A stretch of 64,000 nt of DNA from assembly GCA_015709615.1 (NCBI GenBank), contig CP054179.1, positions 558,001-622,000 of the forward strand, given 5' to 3'. Below are positions 8,611 to 17,637 of this stretch, one piece after another. This stretch comes from Gammaproteobacteria bacterium. Its GTDB lineage: Bacteria > Pseudomonadota > Gammaproteobacteria > Burkholderiales > Nitrosomonadaceae. Below the pieces are notes generated by a model. It saw only the letters and a list, made by a program, of their open reading frames with translations. It searched no databases and had not been told where the DNA came from. Each line of letters opens with the position of its first letter. The first letter of the stretch is position 1. The translations under genes were made by a program, and so were the position numbers.

Positions 8611-9481
8611 TGTAAGAAATCTCAGGGTTGTTTACAGAGAGGTTGATTGAAATAAGCGTTGAGTATTTCATAAGGGGTTGCGTTATACAAACTCTTATGG
8701 GGTTTGACGGTGTTGTAGAAGTTAATGAAACGGACAAGTTGAATACGTCGGTCAGCAGTGTCTTTAAAACAGAATTTGTTGTGCCACATGTCCATGAGCG
8801 TGCGGATCACGCGCTCAGCTTTCCCGTTGGTTTGAGGACGATTGACACGAGTAAACTTCTGACCGATACCGTGTTGCCTGCAAGCTTTGACAAAAGCATG
8901 ATCGTCAGTTCCTTTAAATTCCGTGCCGTTATCGGAATAAGTGCAATCGATTTGATAAGGACATTGGGCAACAGTAGCGATGAGAAAGCAAGCGGCGCTG
9001 TATTGAGTTTTATCGGGGAAGATATCGGCATATAATTCCCTGGAGAAATCATCGATGGCCACAAACAGGTACTCGCGAGGTTCATTGGCAGACTGTCCTT
9101 TCAATAATGGAAGCCGCTTGGTATCGAGGTGAACGAGCTCGCCCGGATAAGATTTGTTATAGCGCTTCGCTTCACGCTTGAGACGTTCCTGGATGGTTTG
9201 CTCTACTTTAGCCAAACGTTTGAGGCCATACTGCAGTGTCTTGAAGCGCTGATTGGTACTGCTACGCGGAGTAAATTCCTGGAGTCTGGCTCGTTTCAGT
9301 ACGTCATAAATCGTTGGCCGGCTGACGTGAAAGTATTCTGCCAGCTGAACTACCTTCCACAGCCGGGTTTGATACAGCCGCCAGATTTCCTGACGATCCA
9401 ATAATGTTAAACGAGTGCGTTTGTGTATGTTCATCTACAGTATTCTCCTGAATACTGTAAACAACGCTAGAAATTCTTACA
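8611..9481 (-). mobile_element. IS481-family insertion sequence, copy 1 (in pstA)
   Basis: An 871-bp element has imperfect terminal inverted repeats, both starting TGTAAGAA and sharing GTTGTTTACAG about 17 bases in. It is flanked by a direct repeat TATCATC (8604-8610 and 9482-9488), the target duplication. It carries a single transposase gene. It interrupts pstA near its 3' end. A second 871-bp copy in the opposite orientation lies at 11182-12052. Confidence 0.93.
8622..9434 (-). CDS. IS481-family transposase, copy 1
   Basis: This complete 270-residue DDE transposase opens with a helix-turn-helix (VVQLAEYFHVSRPTIYDVLKRA) and then an rve core. The catalytic Asp residues are in LVHLDTKRL and CTYSDNGTEF and the Glu is in TNGKAERVIR. 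NTVKPHKSLYNATPYE is the usual C-terminal signature. It is identical at the protein level to copy 2 up to about residue 217 and differs afterwards (MWHNKFCFKDTADRR here against MWHSKIHFKDSADRR there, and ILNAYF against ILFAYF). It appears intact, so the element is potentially active. Confidence 0.93.
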   Translation of the reverse strand: MNIHKRTRLTLLDRQEIWRLYQTRLWKVVQLAEYFHVSRPTIYDVLKRARLQEFTPRSSTNQRFKTLQYGLKRLAKVEQTIQERLKREAKRYNKSYPGELVHLDTKRLPLLKGQSANEPREYLFVAIDDFSRELYADIFPDKTQYSAACFLIATVAQCPYQIDCTYSDNGTEFKGTDDHAFVKACRQHGIGQKFTRVNRPQTNGKAERVIRTLMDMWHNKFCFKDTADRRIQLVRFINFYNTVKPHKSLYNATPYEILNAYFNQPLCKQP

Positions 9482-10166
9482 TATCATCGTTCCAGAATTG
9501 ATTGTTGAGCGCGGTAAACAATAACGGCGCGGTTTCGCCGCTGATACGCGCAACCGCCAATAAAATGCCGGTCATGATGCCCACTTTGGAAGCGCGCCAG
9601 GTTACGAGTGTAATCACTTTCCATTGCGGCGCGCCCAACGCGATCGCGGCCTCGCGCAAACTGTTGGGAACCAGCCGTAACATATCCTCGGTCGTACGCA
9701 CGACCACCGGAATCACGATCAATGACAACGCCAGCGCGCCGGCCCAGCCGGAAAAATGCCCCACTTTGGCGACATACACCGTATAGACAAAAAGACCGAT
9801 GACAATGGATGGTGCGGACAGCAAAATATCGTTCACAAAGCGTGTAGCCGGCGCCAGCCAGCCGCGTTGGTCAAATTCCGCCAAATAAGTGCCGGCCATG
9901 ATCCCGACCGGCGTACCGATCAATGTCGCCAGCATCACCATGACTAAGCTACCGGCAATGGCATTCAACAATCCGCCGCTATCGCCCGGTGATGGCGTCA
10001 TTTGTGTAAAGATTGCGGGACTAATACCGCCCAACCCTTTATCGAACAACGTCAGCAAAATCCAGAACAACCAGAACAAGCCGAACACCATCGCCAGCAC
10101 CGAACCCATCAGGTTGATCGCGTTAATGATACGGCGGCGGGTATAAATAGGGATCATGGTGCGGCG

Positions 10167-11129
10167 CTAAGCGACGGTGCCTTCGCGTTTTTTCAGTTGC
10201 AACAACAGAATCTTGCAGCAAGCCAGCACGACAAACGTGATCAGGAACAAAATCAAACCCAGTTCGATCAATGCCGCGGTATACAAATCGCCGTCGGCTT
10301 CGGTAAATTCATTGGCCAAAGCCGAAGCGATGCTGTTCCCCGGCATGAAAAGCGAGGCGTGCAACTGGTGCGCGTTACCGATGACAAAAGTAACCGCCAT
10401 CGTCTCCCCCAAGGCGCGGCCAAACCCCAGCATAATCCCGCCGACCACACCGCTCTTGGTATAGGGAAGCACCACGTGCCAAATCACTTCCCAGGTGGTG
10501 GCGCCGAGCGCATAAGCGGATTCCTTGAGCAACGGCGGCACAACCTCGAATACATCGCGCATCACGAAAGCAATAAAAGGAATTACCATGATCGCCAGAA
10601 TAATACCGGCTGTCAGCATACCAATCCCCATGACGGCGCCCTCGAACAAAAAACCGATTCCGGCCACTTCTCCCAATGTGCTTTGAATCCCCGGCTGTAT
10701 ATGATGCGCAAAAAAGGGCGCAAAGACGAACAATCCCCACATGCCGTAAATAATGCTGGGAATACCCGCCAGCAGTTCGATTGCCGTTCCCAGCGGGCGG
10801 CGCAACCAAGGCGGAGACAACTCGGTGAGAAATAATGCGATGCCAAAACTGACCGGAATACCGATCGATAATGCAATCAGCGATGTAATCAATGTGCCGA
10901 TGATAGGCACCAGCGCGCCGAACTTCTCAGTAACCGGGTTCCACTGGGCGCTGAACAAAAAATCGAAACCTAACGCCTGTATCGCCGGCCAGCTGCCGAT
11001 AATCAAGGAGCCGATCAGCGCAACCAGCAATATGAAAACAAGCGCAGTAAAAAACCACGTCACCCGGCGAAATACCGAATCAAGCTGCCGTTGCCTCTTC
11101 AATTTCGTTGCGGGATATGTTACCGGCAT
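10167..11129 (-). CDS. pstC: Phosphate ABC transporter permease PstC
   Basis: PstC pairs with PstA to form the inner-membrane channel for phosphate. The protein of about 320 residues has an N-terminal basic region ([12 protein letters not shown]), six hydrophobic segments and the BPD_transp_1 motif ([21 protein letters not shown], then [18 protein letters not shown]). The E-T-M-A segment is typical of PstC. I prefer ATG 11129 to the TTG at 11153; neither has a clear ribosome site. It lies 9 bp upstream of pstA. An IS481 element ends only 53 bp before this start, so the native promoter, and perhaps pstS, has been displaced. Confidence 0.93.
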   Translation of the reverse strand: MPVTYPATKLKRQRQLDSVFRRVTWFFTALVFILLVALIGSLIIGSWPAIQALGFDFLFSAQWNPVTEKFGALVPIIGTLITSLIALSIGIPVSFGIALFLTELSPPWLRRPLGTAIELLAGIPSIIYGMWGLFVFAPFFAHHIQPGIQSTLGEVAGIGFLFEGAVMGIGMLTAGIILAIMVIPFIAFVMRDVFEVVPPLLKESAYALGATTWEVIWHVVLPYTKSGVVGGIMLGFGRALGETMAVTFVIGNAHQLHASLFMPGNSIASALANEFTEADGDLYTAALIELGLILFLITFVVLACCKILLLQLKKREGTVA

Positions 11130-11181
11130 CGTTGTTGGCGCGCCGGATTGCAAGCGCGTAAGGCTTATTTTAGTGATAACC

Positions 11182-12052
11182 TGTAAGAATTTCTAGCGTT
11201 GTTTACAGTATTCAGGAGAATACTGTAGATGAACATACACAAACGCACTCGCTTAACATTATTGGATCGTCAGGAAATCTGGCGGCTGTATCAAACCCGG
11301 CTGTGGAAGGTGGTTCAGCTGGCAGAATACTTTCACGTCAGCCGGCCAACGATTTATGACGTACTGAAACGAGCCAGACTCCAGGAATTTACTCCGCGTA
11401 GCAGTACCAATCAGCGCTTCAAAACACTGCAGTATGGCCTCAAACGTTTGGCTAAAGTAGAGCAAACCATCCAGGAACGTCTCAAGCGTGAAGCGAAGCG
11501 CTATAATAAATCTTATCCGGGCGAGCTCGTTCACCTCGATACCAAGCGGCTTCCATTATTGAAAGGACAGTCTGCCAATGAACCTCGCGAGTACCTGTTT
11601 GTGGCCATCGATGATTTCTCCAGGGAATTGTATGCCGATATCTTCCCCGATAAAACTCAATACAGCGCCGCTTGCTTTCTCATCGCTACTGTTGCCCAAT
11701 GTCCTTATCAAATCGATTGCACTTATTCCGATAACGGCACGGAATTTAAAGGAACTGACGATCATGCTTTTGTCAAAGCTTGCAGGCAACACGGTATCGG
11801 TCAGAAGTTTACTCGTGTCAATCGTCCTCAAACCAACGGCAAAGCTGAGCGGGTCATCCGTACCCTGATGGACATGTGGCACAGTAAGATTCACTTTAAA
11901 GACAGCGCCGATCGACGCATTCAGCTTCTCCGTTTCATTAACTTCTACAACACCGTCAAACCCCATAAGAGTTTGTATAACGCAACCCCTTATGAAATAC
12001 TCTTCGCTTATTTCAATCAACCTCTCTGTAAACAACCCTGAGATTTCTTACA
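11182..12052 (+). mobile_element. IS481-family insertion sequence, copy 2 (upstream of pstC)
   Basis: This 871-bp element has the same ends as copy 1 (TGTAAGAA at each tip). Its flanks do not match (GATAACC on the left, ACATAAA on the right), so no target duplication is seen. That suggests a deletion or recombination next to it. It is inverted relative to copy 1, and the two copies bracket pstC and most of pstA (9482-11181). Confidence 0.9.
11229..12041 (+). CDS. IS481-family transposase, copy 2
   Basis: This 270-residue transposase has the same layout as copy 1: helix-turn-helix near residue 35 and DDE residues in HLDTKRL, YSDNGTEF and NGKAERVI. At DNA level the first 600 bases are almost identical to copy 1, a block of about 100 bases (about 11833-11930) carries many silent and some coding changes, and the following bases are again almost identical. 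This pattern points to gene conversion between IS variants. The frame is intact. Confidence 0.92.
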   Translation: MNIHKRTRLTLLDRQEIWRLYQTRLWKVVQLAEYFHVSRPTIYDVLKRARLQEFTPRSSTNQRFKTLQYGLKRLAKVEQTIQERLKREAKRYNKSYPGELVHLDTKRLPLLKGQSANEPREYLFVAIDDFSRELYADIFPDKTQYSAACFLIATVAQCPYQIDCTYSDNGTEFKGTDDHAFVKACRQHGIGQKFTRVNRPQTNGKAERVIRTLMDMWHSKIHFKDSADRRIQLLRFINFYNTVKPHKSLYNATPYEILFAYFNQPLCKQP

Positions 12053-12098
12053 ACATAAACTCGAGGGGAGCGTAGATGACTACTGCAATCGGTATGAT

Positions 12099-13700
12099 TT
12101 AAAACCGGAACGTCCACTCCTTGGTCCAATCATGATCCGCATCCTTGAATGCACCGGCATAATCGACAGCATCGAAGAAGGCATCGCCCACCGCCACACC
12201 GCCCAATGTCAATGGCGAACCGGTTTTTGGTAAGTAACCAGCCAGCAGAGGATCTTCCGTTTTGTTGCCGGATTGCGATAAGAACCAATCCGACACGGAG
12301 AATGTATGACCGTCGCCATCCTTGAAATTATTGGCGCATTGAACAAACGAGTTCTGCATCGTCAATTCGCCCGTCAAGCTGCCCGGAGATCCGGCGTTGG
12401 CATAAGTCGATGCGCTATCGATCCGCACGCAAACCGGCGATCCGGTAATCACCGAATTCCAAATATTGCCGGCTGTACCGCGGCGCAGCAAAATACCTTC
12501 CGTAGCGCCGGTATCGTTACGGCCGATGATGGTGAAATTGGATAAAACAGGGTGTGCGCGCGGCAAGCTGTCGTGATTTTTCTCGTTATTGTCCGCTTCG
12601 ATACCGCGATCACCCACACCTGACGATTGTTTGACCAGAACAAATTGCGCCCGGCCCTTGAAACCGCTGGTCCAATCGAAAGCATCATCACGATTTTCAG
12701 TCAGCACCAAGTGCTTCATGTTGACCGTACCGCCGAACATTTCCACACCGTCGTCCAAACCGGCATGAACTTGCACATAATCAATCTTCGTCCCTGAACC
12801 GACACCCATCAGCGTCAAGCCGTTGAGCTCTTCATCCGGGCGGACGGCAAATCCGGCGAAAAGAATTTGCGTGTACTTAACGACACCGCTGTCATCCGTT
12901 GGATTGTTACCGCCAAAAAACTCCGAGGTAATCGCTTCAAATGGCGCTTCACACAGTGCCACACCGGCATTACAACCGTTGATCGGCGCATTGCCGGCGA
13001 TCAGCAAACCGCCCCACTCACCGGGTGACTGCTGCAACGGACCGGACATTACGATCGGATTATCCGGCGTTCCTTCCGCCATGATCTTGGAACCGCGTCT
13101 TACAAACAGATAATCCGCACCCGATTCACCGAAAATTTTGGTACCGGGATTAATGGTGAGCGTTGCACTCTGCGCGTTATCACCGCCGACATAAACACCG
13201 CCCGACAAAATCCAGTTGATGTTTTTAGTCAGTGTGACATTGGTTTTAATTTCACCGCTTAAGACGCAGGAACCGGCAGTAGGCCCCGCGGCTGCGAAAC
13301 TTGGACAACCCTGGAATGCGTTATTGACCAGTTGATCCACGGTAAAACGCAATGGATTGGACCCAGGCACCAATTTTAATTTGGCGTAGAAATCATCCGC
13401 GCCGACGGTAACCGAAGCGATATGCACCGCGCTGGTGTCGGAATCGAACACGTTACGTTGCCCGGTTGCCGCCGCGATAGGACTCGCCGCGATCAATTGC
13501 AAGTCGCTCCCGCGCAACTGCAATTGCGCGCTGTAAAAGGAAGAAGTGCTGCCGCTCAGTACTTCCACGACCGGCAAATTGACGATACCGCTTGCCGCAT
13601 CGAAAGTTGCGGTTGCTGCGTGCCCGTTCAGCGCCGTACTACCCAGTAGCGCAACAGACACCGCGATTAATCTTTTCATAGGACCTGATTTGAACATCAT
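12099..13700 (-). CDS. Exported parallel beta-helix protein linked to the TonB receptor
   Basis: This 533-residue protein has a signal peptide (KRLIAVSVALLGSTALNGHA) and an Ig-like or cohesin-like start. A repetitive beta-helix follows: TLTINPGTKIFGESGADYLFVRRGSKIMAEGTPDNPIVMSG, then WGGLLIAGNAPINGC, LNGLTLMGVGSGTKIDYVQVHAGLDDGVEMFGG and DDAFDWTSGFKG. The D-D-G-V-E, D-D-A-F-D and GDRGIEADN segments look like metal- or ligand-binding turns of the helix. GAGGT six bases before the first ATG supports the start. I do not know its ligand. It lies downstream of a TonB-dependent receptor and upstream of pstC, so a surface partner for phosphate or an organophosphate is a reasonable but unproven idea. 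Confidence 0.7.
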   Translation of the reverse strand: MMFKSGPMKRLIAVSVALLGSTALNGHAATATFDAASGIVNLPVVEVLSGSTSSFYSAQLQLRGSDLQLIAASPIAAATGQRNVFDSDTSAVHIASVTVGADDFYAKLKLVPGSNPLRFTVDQLVNNAFQGCPSFAAAGPTAGSCVLSGEIKTNVTLTKNINWILSGGVYVGGDNAQSATLTINPGTKIFGESGADYLFVRRGSKIMAEGTPDNPIVMSGPLQQSPGEWGGLLIAGNAPINGCNAGVALCEAPFEAITSEFFGGNNPTDDSGVVKYTQILFAGFAVRPDEELNGLTLMGVGSGTKIDYVQVHAGLDDGVEMFGGTVNMKHLVLTENRDDAFDWTSGFKGRAQFVLVKQSSGVGDRGIEADNNEKNHDSLPRAHPVLSNFTIIGRNDTGATEGILLRRGTAGNIWNSVITGSPVCVRIDSASTYANAGSPGSLTGELTMQNSFVQCANNFKDGDGHTFSVSDWFLSQSGNKTEDPLLAGYLPKTGSPLTLGGVAVGDAFFDAVDYAGAFKDADHDWTKEWTFRF

Positions 13701-13722
13701 TTACTTACCTCAACGTTTTATT

Positions 13723-13767
13723 TAGGGTAAGCAAATCTATCAAGCCAACATGACAGAGGTATTACGT
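13723..13767 (-). promoter_or_regulatory. Possible weak PhoB box upstream of the beta-helix gene
   Basis: On the minus strand a perfect CTGTCAT heptamer (13756-13750) is followed after GTTG by GCTTGAT and preceded at an 11-bp step by ACGTAAT. Only the central heptamer matches the PhoB-box half-site well, and the -10 that would follow (ACCCTA) is poor. Listed because the divergent psiE/TonB promoters have better examples. Confidence 0.3.
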
Positions 13768-13851
13768 TAACATGAAAATATATATTGTCATCCAGCAGAC
13801 TAGCCGAAGAAAGCCATTCGTTTGAAAAATAGTTTAATCAATACCGGATGA

Positions 13852-14139
13852 TTAAAACCGGGTCCAATGATCCGCAACGATTCGCCCGTTTTCAATGACG
13901 AAGCGGTAGTTATAGTCATCGATGCGGTAAGTCCAGACTTCCCGCTTGATATAGACAATTCCGCCGAAAGCCCGGGTTTGCACAGCGCCCAGATCGGTCC
14001 GGATATGCGGCTCACCCATATTGAGCAGCAACTTGTCCGCCAAATCGCCTTTGGAAATGATATTGCCGTTGGGTGCGCGAAAACCGCTCAACAACACAAC
14101 CAACGCAACCGCAACGCACAAAAGAAAGAATTTTTTCAT
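13852..14139 (-). CDS. Small exported protein, DUF2845/BamE-like
   Basis: This 95-residue protein has a signal peptide (KKFFLLCVAVALVVLLSGFRA) and a compact domain with NGNIISKGDLADKLLLNMGEPHIRTD and VWTYRIDDYNYRFVIENGRIVADHW. That layout (a step through a 'G-E-P' motif, then W-x-Y and 'F-x-N-G-R-I') resembles DUF2845 and the small BamE-like fold. GAGGA seven bases before the ATG supports the start. It sits between the TonB-dependent receptor and the beta-helix gene in the same orientation. Its role is unknown; it may assist envelope assembly of one of them. Confidence 0.6.
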   Translation of the reverse strand: MKKFFLLCVAVALVVLLSGFRAPNGNIISKGDLADKLLLNMGEPHIRTDLGAVQTRAFGGIVYIKREVWTYRIDDYNYRFVIENGRIVADHWTRF

Positions 14140-14226
14140 GAAGTAATCCTCGGTAAAAGTGGTTTATCCGCGCGGAAAACTTCCCGCTGCCGGATACCAC
14201 TCTAACCCGAGGAAAATTAATGCAGA

Positions 14227-14275
14227 CTGAACCGGTGCATGCATTTTATCCGCCGCGCAAGAGATACCGGTTCAG
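14227..14275. repeat. Perfect 10-bp inverted repeat after the TonB receptor gene
   Basis: CTGAACCGGT (14227-14236) and ACCGGTTCAG (14266-14275) can pair over a 29-nt loop, immediately downstream of the receptor stop codon at 14286. There is no T-run after it on the minus strand. It may be an RNA 3'-end stabilising structure between the receptor and the following genes. Confidence 0.4.
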
Positions 14276-14285
14276 AAAAATTTGA

Positions 14286-17200
14286 TTAATACGCCAAACG
14301 CACACTGAGGTTAAAAAAGCGTCCGCGGCGAAACGCCCGGGTAACTTCATCGCCTTGCGTGATGCGGACTTCGGAATCGAGCAAGTTTTGCATTGAGGCT
14401 TGCATCGATAACCCTTTGTACAAATTCTGGCTGAACACGAAATCCAGTTGATGCACGGGTTGCTCGTATTTATCCGGCGCACCCAGCACTCCGGCGGCCA
14501 TAATGCGTTGGCTGGAGACGTTGTACAGTAACGTAGCCTGCGTTTTCCACTGCGGATTGTCGTAGCCGATCTGGAAATTGACGATTTGCGCGGAATGGCC
14601 TTGCAGCGGCCGCTCGTTCGTCGTTTGCGCTTTCAGATTGTCGGCATTCAATTGCACATTCGATGCCGACCAGGTGTAGTTGCCGCCAACGTAAAAATTC
14701 TGCAATACGGGATGCACAAAATCCAGCTTCTTCAGCAACTCCAACTCAAATCCATAGATATTGGCTTTATCGGTATTTTGATACGTGTTGAGCCCGGCGG
14801 TCCCCGGCACTGCAACCAATTCAATCGGCTTGGTTAAATCTTTCCAGAAAAAACCGGCAAAGATATTTTCTGTCGGCGACAGATAATATTCCCAGCGCAA
14901 GTCCCAATTGGTAATCGCCGTCTGTTTCAGATTGGGATTACCGACGGTCTCCTGATTGGTATTGATATCGGTAAAAGGCGCCGACGATAATTCCCGGAAA
15001 TCCGGGCGCGACAACGTTTGACTGAAACCGGCGCGCAGCTGCTGCTTATCGGTCAGGAATAGCGTGGCCACCACGGACGGCAGCATGTCCACGCGATTCA
15101 GTCTGGCCATCGTAGGCGTGTTCGTCAGGGTAAAAGTATTGACTTTCTGGTCATTGTCTTCCCAGCGCAATCCGCCAGTGATGTTGAGCCGGTCGTACAG
15201 CAGCCAGTCCATTTTTCCATAATAGGAAAACAGATCCTGGGAAGCGGTATATTTATCGCTGGGACGCGTCACTTCGCGCAACTGGAATCCGTTAGTGCCG
15301 ATATATTGCGGCCGCAATATGCTTTCCAGCGACGATTGCGCGAAAACCGCCGGATTAAAGCCATCCGGGCCGACCGGAAAATAGTTGAAGCGCTGGATAC
15401 TGGAATCCCGGCTTTTGCTTTGCGCGATAAAACCGCTACCCAGCGTAATCTTATGGTTGAACGACGGTTGCACCGGCAACTTTCCATCCACCCGCCAGCT
15501 CTGATCCTTATCCACTAAATCCGCGTACATGACCTGATTGTTATCCGCGCGCTGGGCAAAAAAGTAGTTGCCCTGCCTATCGGCGTCAAAACGGTAATCG
15601 CGTGTTTTAGGCTCCTCCCGGTTGGCAGTGGCGTTGGTATACAGCCAGTTGATCGACAAATCCCTCAGCCAGTCGAATTGATGCTCACCGCCCACTTGCG
15701 TCATCAATAATTGATTGGTAAAAAACTTCAGCCGCGTTCTGCGGATATCGTTGGTTTCCGCATCGGTAAATCCTTGGGAAATTCTGGCTTCGTCAATCGC
15801 CTGACGCAGAAACATCGTACGCGCGAATAGCTTGTGCTGATCCTTGTATTGCAGTTCCGTCCCTGCATAGCCGGTCAATTGCACTTCGCTCAACGAACGC
15901 TGCATATAAAAATCCTGAATTTTTCTTAAACTGCCGTCGCTCGTATCGGCAGCGACAAATTCGCGATTGATTTCATTTTGCTTTCTGAATTCGCGCTTCC
16001 AGCCCGCCGCACCGATATAACCCAGGCGGAAATCACCGAAGGTGAAGCTATCGCCCATCGATGCCTGAATACCGGTATCGGGTGCGCGTTTCTTCCTGTC
16101 CACGTTCCACACCCCGGATAAATCCTCGCCGAATTTTTCAATCTGCCCCGGTGTAAATCCGTTCGGATTAAAAATAGACGCCGGTTTTATCGTGCCGCCA
16201 TCCTTGGTCGCATCGGCAAGAGAATCCGGCAACGCACGCGCGCCATCGTCGTAGCTCGTAAAATCAGCCCCGCCGCCTTTGTATGTCAAACCATCCTGAA
16301 ACGTCGTATTGTCGTTCATACCGGTTTGCAAATTCAGATTGAAGAAAAAGGCGTCGGGAATGCCGCGCGTGCGCAATTCTATCGTACCGCCGGCGAATTC
16401 CGCGGGACGATCGGGCGAATAGGTTTTCTGCACCATGACGCTTTCCAGAATATTGGTCGGGAACAAATCCAGCGGCACCACACGCCGGGTCGCATCCGGA
16501 CTGGGAATCGCCGCGCCGTTGACCAAGGTCGAGGAAAAACGCTCGCCCAATCCGCGTATGAAGATGAATTGACCACCCACCAGCGTTAACCCGGAAGCAC
16601 GACGCAAGGCGCTAGCGGCATCGCTATCCCCTGCCCGGCTGAATTGTTCGGCGCCCAAGACCGTGGCAACCGATGTGGCTGTTTTTTGCTCTTCGATCAC
16701 CGACGCCACGGTTCCCGCCAAATGAGGTTCCAGCACCACATATTCGGCCAGCTCAACGCCCGCGGGCGTTAATTTAAAACTGACCGGCGTATCCTGATCT
16801 TTGGCAATTTTCACTTCATCCAGCGTCTGGCTGCTATAAGCGTTGTGCAACAACGAAACGCTGTAACTGCCAGCGGGAACCGTGGCGCTGATCCGGCCTT
16901 GCTCATCGGTGCGAAATCTTTCTTTCAACCCGCTCAAAAATACCTGTACGTCTTTAACCGGTTTTTGTGTTTCCGCCGATAGCACTTGCACCGTAATCGT
17001 GCCTTCGCCTTGATCGCGTTTTGGCTCACCGGCAACAGCGCCCGCCATCGTGCCCGCCACCGAACTTTCAATGTTCAGCAGCGGCTTTTTTCTACCGGAA
17101 TAAAACGTGACCAGAATTTGCGCATTTTCCGCGGAACGCAGCGGCAGATCGAAGGTAAATTCCTGATCTTTCGTTTTTACAGTGAACTGATAAACACCGG

Positions 17201-17486
17201 GCGGCAGTTTTCCGGCCAAGCTGCCGTTGGCATTGGTTCTCAGCGGCACATCACCGCCCGGCCGCCAGGTGTAAGTCGCCGGTGTCGCCTCGAAAATCAG
17301 AACTGCGCTGGATTTGCCGTACGATTCGCTGCTGATGGACAACTCAGCATCCGCGACCGGTAGACCATTCTGAAACAAATGAATCGAGAACTCGGCTTGC
17401 TCCTCGCTTCCCCAGGCTGGGGCGCCAGTCAAAACAGCCGCAAGTAAACAGCAGGTCCAGAAAATTTTTGTTAGTTTTGTATTCAT
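14286..17486 (-). CDS. TonB-dependent outer-membrane receptor
   Basis: This protein of about 1066 residues has a signal peptide (LTKIFWTCCLLAAVLTGAPAWG), then two carboxypeptidase-regulatory-like beta domains (near residues 25-125 and 145-230, the second with VQVLSAETQKPVKDVQVFLSG). A plug domain follows (SVATVLGAEQFSRAGDSDAASALRR, then FIRGLGERFSSTLVNGAAIPSPD) and a 22-strand-type barrel ending in FFNLSVRLAY, whose last residue is aromatic as usual. It would take up a ligand across the outer membrane using energy from TonB. I cannot tell the ligand. It lies downstream of its own exbBD-tonB set and next to pst genes, under a PhoB-box-like promoter, which suggests a phosphorus compound. ATG 17486 is chosen over an upstream TTG. 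Confidence 0.9.
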   Translation of the reverse strand: MNTKLTKIFWTCCLLAAVLTGAPAWGSEEQAEFSIHLFQNGLPVADAELSISSESYGKSSAVLIFEATPATYTWRPGGDVPLRTNANGSLAGKLPPGVYQFTVKTKDQEFTFDLPLRSAENAQILVTFYSGRKKPLLNIESSVAGTMAGAVAGEPKRDQGEGTITVQVLSAETQKPVKDVQVFLSGLKERFRTDEQGRISATVPAGSYSVSLLHNAYSSQTLDEVKIAKDQDTPVSFKLTPAGVELAEYVVLEPHLAGTVASVIEEQKTATSVATVLGAEQFSRAGDSDAASALRRASGLTLVGGQFIFIRGLGERFSSTLVNGAAIPSPDATRRVVPLDLFPTNILESVMVQKTYSPDRPAEFAGGTIELRTRGIPDAFFFNLNLQTGMNDNTTFQDGLTYKGGGADFTSYDDGARALPDSLADATKDGGTIKPASIFNPNGFTPGQIEKFGEDLSGVWNVDRKKRAPDTGIQASMGDSFTFGDFRLGYIGAAGWKREFRKQNEINREFVAADTSDGSLRKIQDFYMQRSLSEVQLTGYAGTELQYKDQHKLFARTMFLRQAIDEARISQGFTDAETNDIRRTRLKFFTNQLLMTQVGGEHQFDWLRDLSINWLYTNATANREEPKTRDYRFDADRQGNYFFAQRADNNQVMYADLVDKDQSWRVDGKLPVQPSFNHKITLGSGFIAQSKSRDSSIQRFNYFPVGPDGFNPAVFAQSSLESILRPQYIGTNGFQLREVTRPSDKYTASQDLFSYYGKMDWLLYDRLNITGGLRWEDNDQKVNTFTLTNTPTMARLNRVDMLPSVVATLFLTDKQQLRAGFSQTLSRPDFRELSSAPFTDINTNQETVGNPNLKQTAITNWDLRWEYYLSPTENIFAGFFWKDLTKPIELVAVPGTAGLNTYQNTDKANIYGFELELLKKLDFVHPVLQNFYVGGNYTWSASNVQLNADNLKAQTTNERPLQGHSAQIVNFQIGYDNPQWKTQATLLYNVSSQRIMAAGVLGAPDKYEQPVHQLDFVFSQNLYKGLSMQASMQNLLDSEVRITQGDEVTRAFRRGRFFNLSVRLAY

Positions 17487-17637
17487 TTGGCGTAACAAGC
17501 CCCTTCCCCACGGGCAAACCGGTTGCGCGCGCAGGTCAATTCTTGGTTAATCAAAAAGGAAAATTTCGCGGGCGGGTGTTAAGGCGGCATAGACAGGTTG
17601 ACGGCGGGAAACGGCTCCGGCGCCGCCGGTGATTGCA

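Larger units (their letters stand above)
8440..10157 (-). pseudogene. pstA: Phosphate ABC transporter permease PstA, split by IS481
   Basis: PstA is one of two membrane channel subunits of PstSCAB. The gene reads from ATG 10157 to codon ...FWNDDM, where an 871-bp IS481-family element intervenes and gives a TAA at 9477-9479 after 226 residues. The remaining codons (SRPMANLPVVIFQFAMSPYE to FLRKRDF and TAA at 8440-8442) lie on the other side. If the element and one copy of the 7-bp duplication TATCATC are removed, a perfect frame of 279 residues is restored, so the insertion is recent. The lost part holds the last two membrane helices. The permease motif [14 protein letters not shown] is still in the N-terminal piece. 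Confidence 0.93.

Noticed and set aside
10002..10835. Long + strand open frame of 277 codons
   Set aside because: It lies opposite pstA and pstC, whose products are clear; its Gln/His/Arg-rich product is typical of an antisense shadow.
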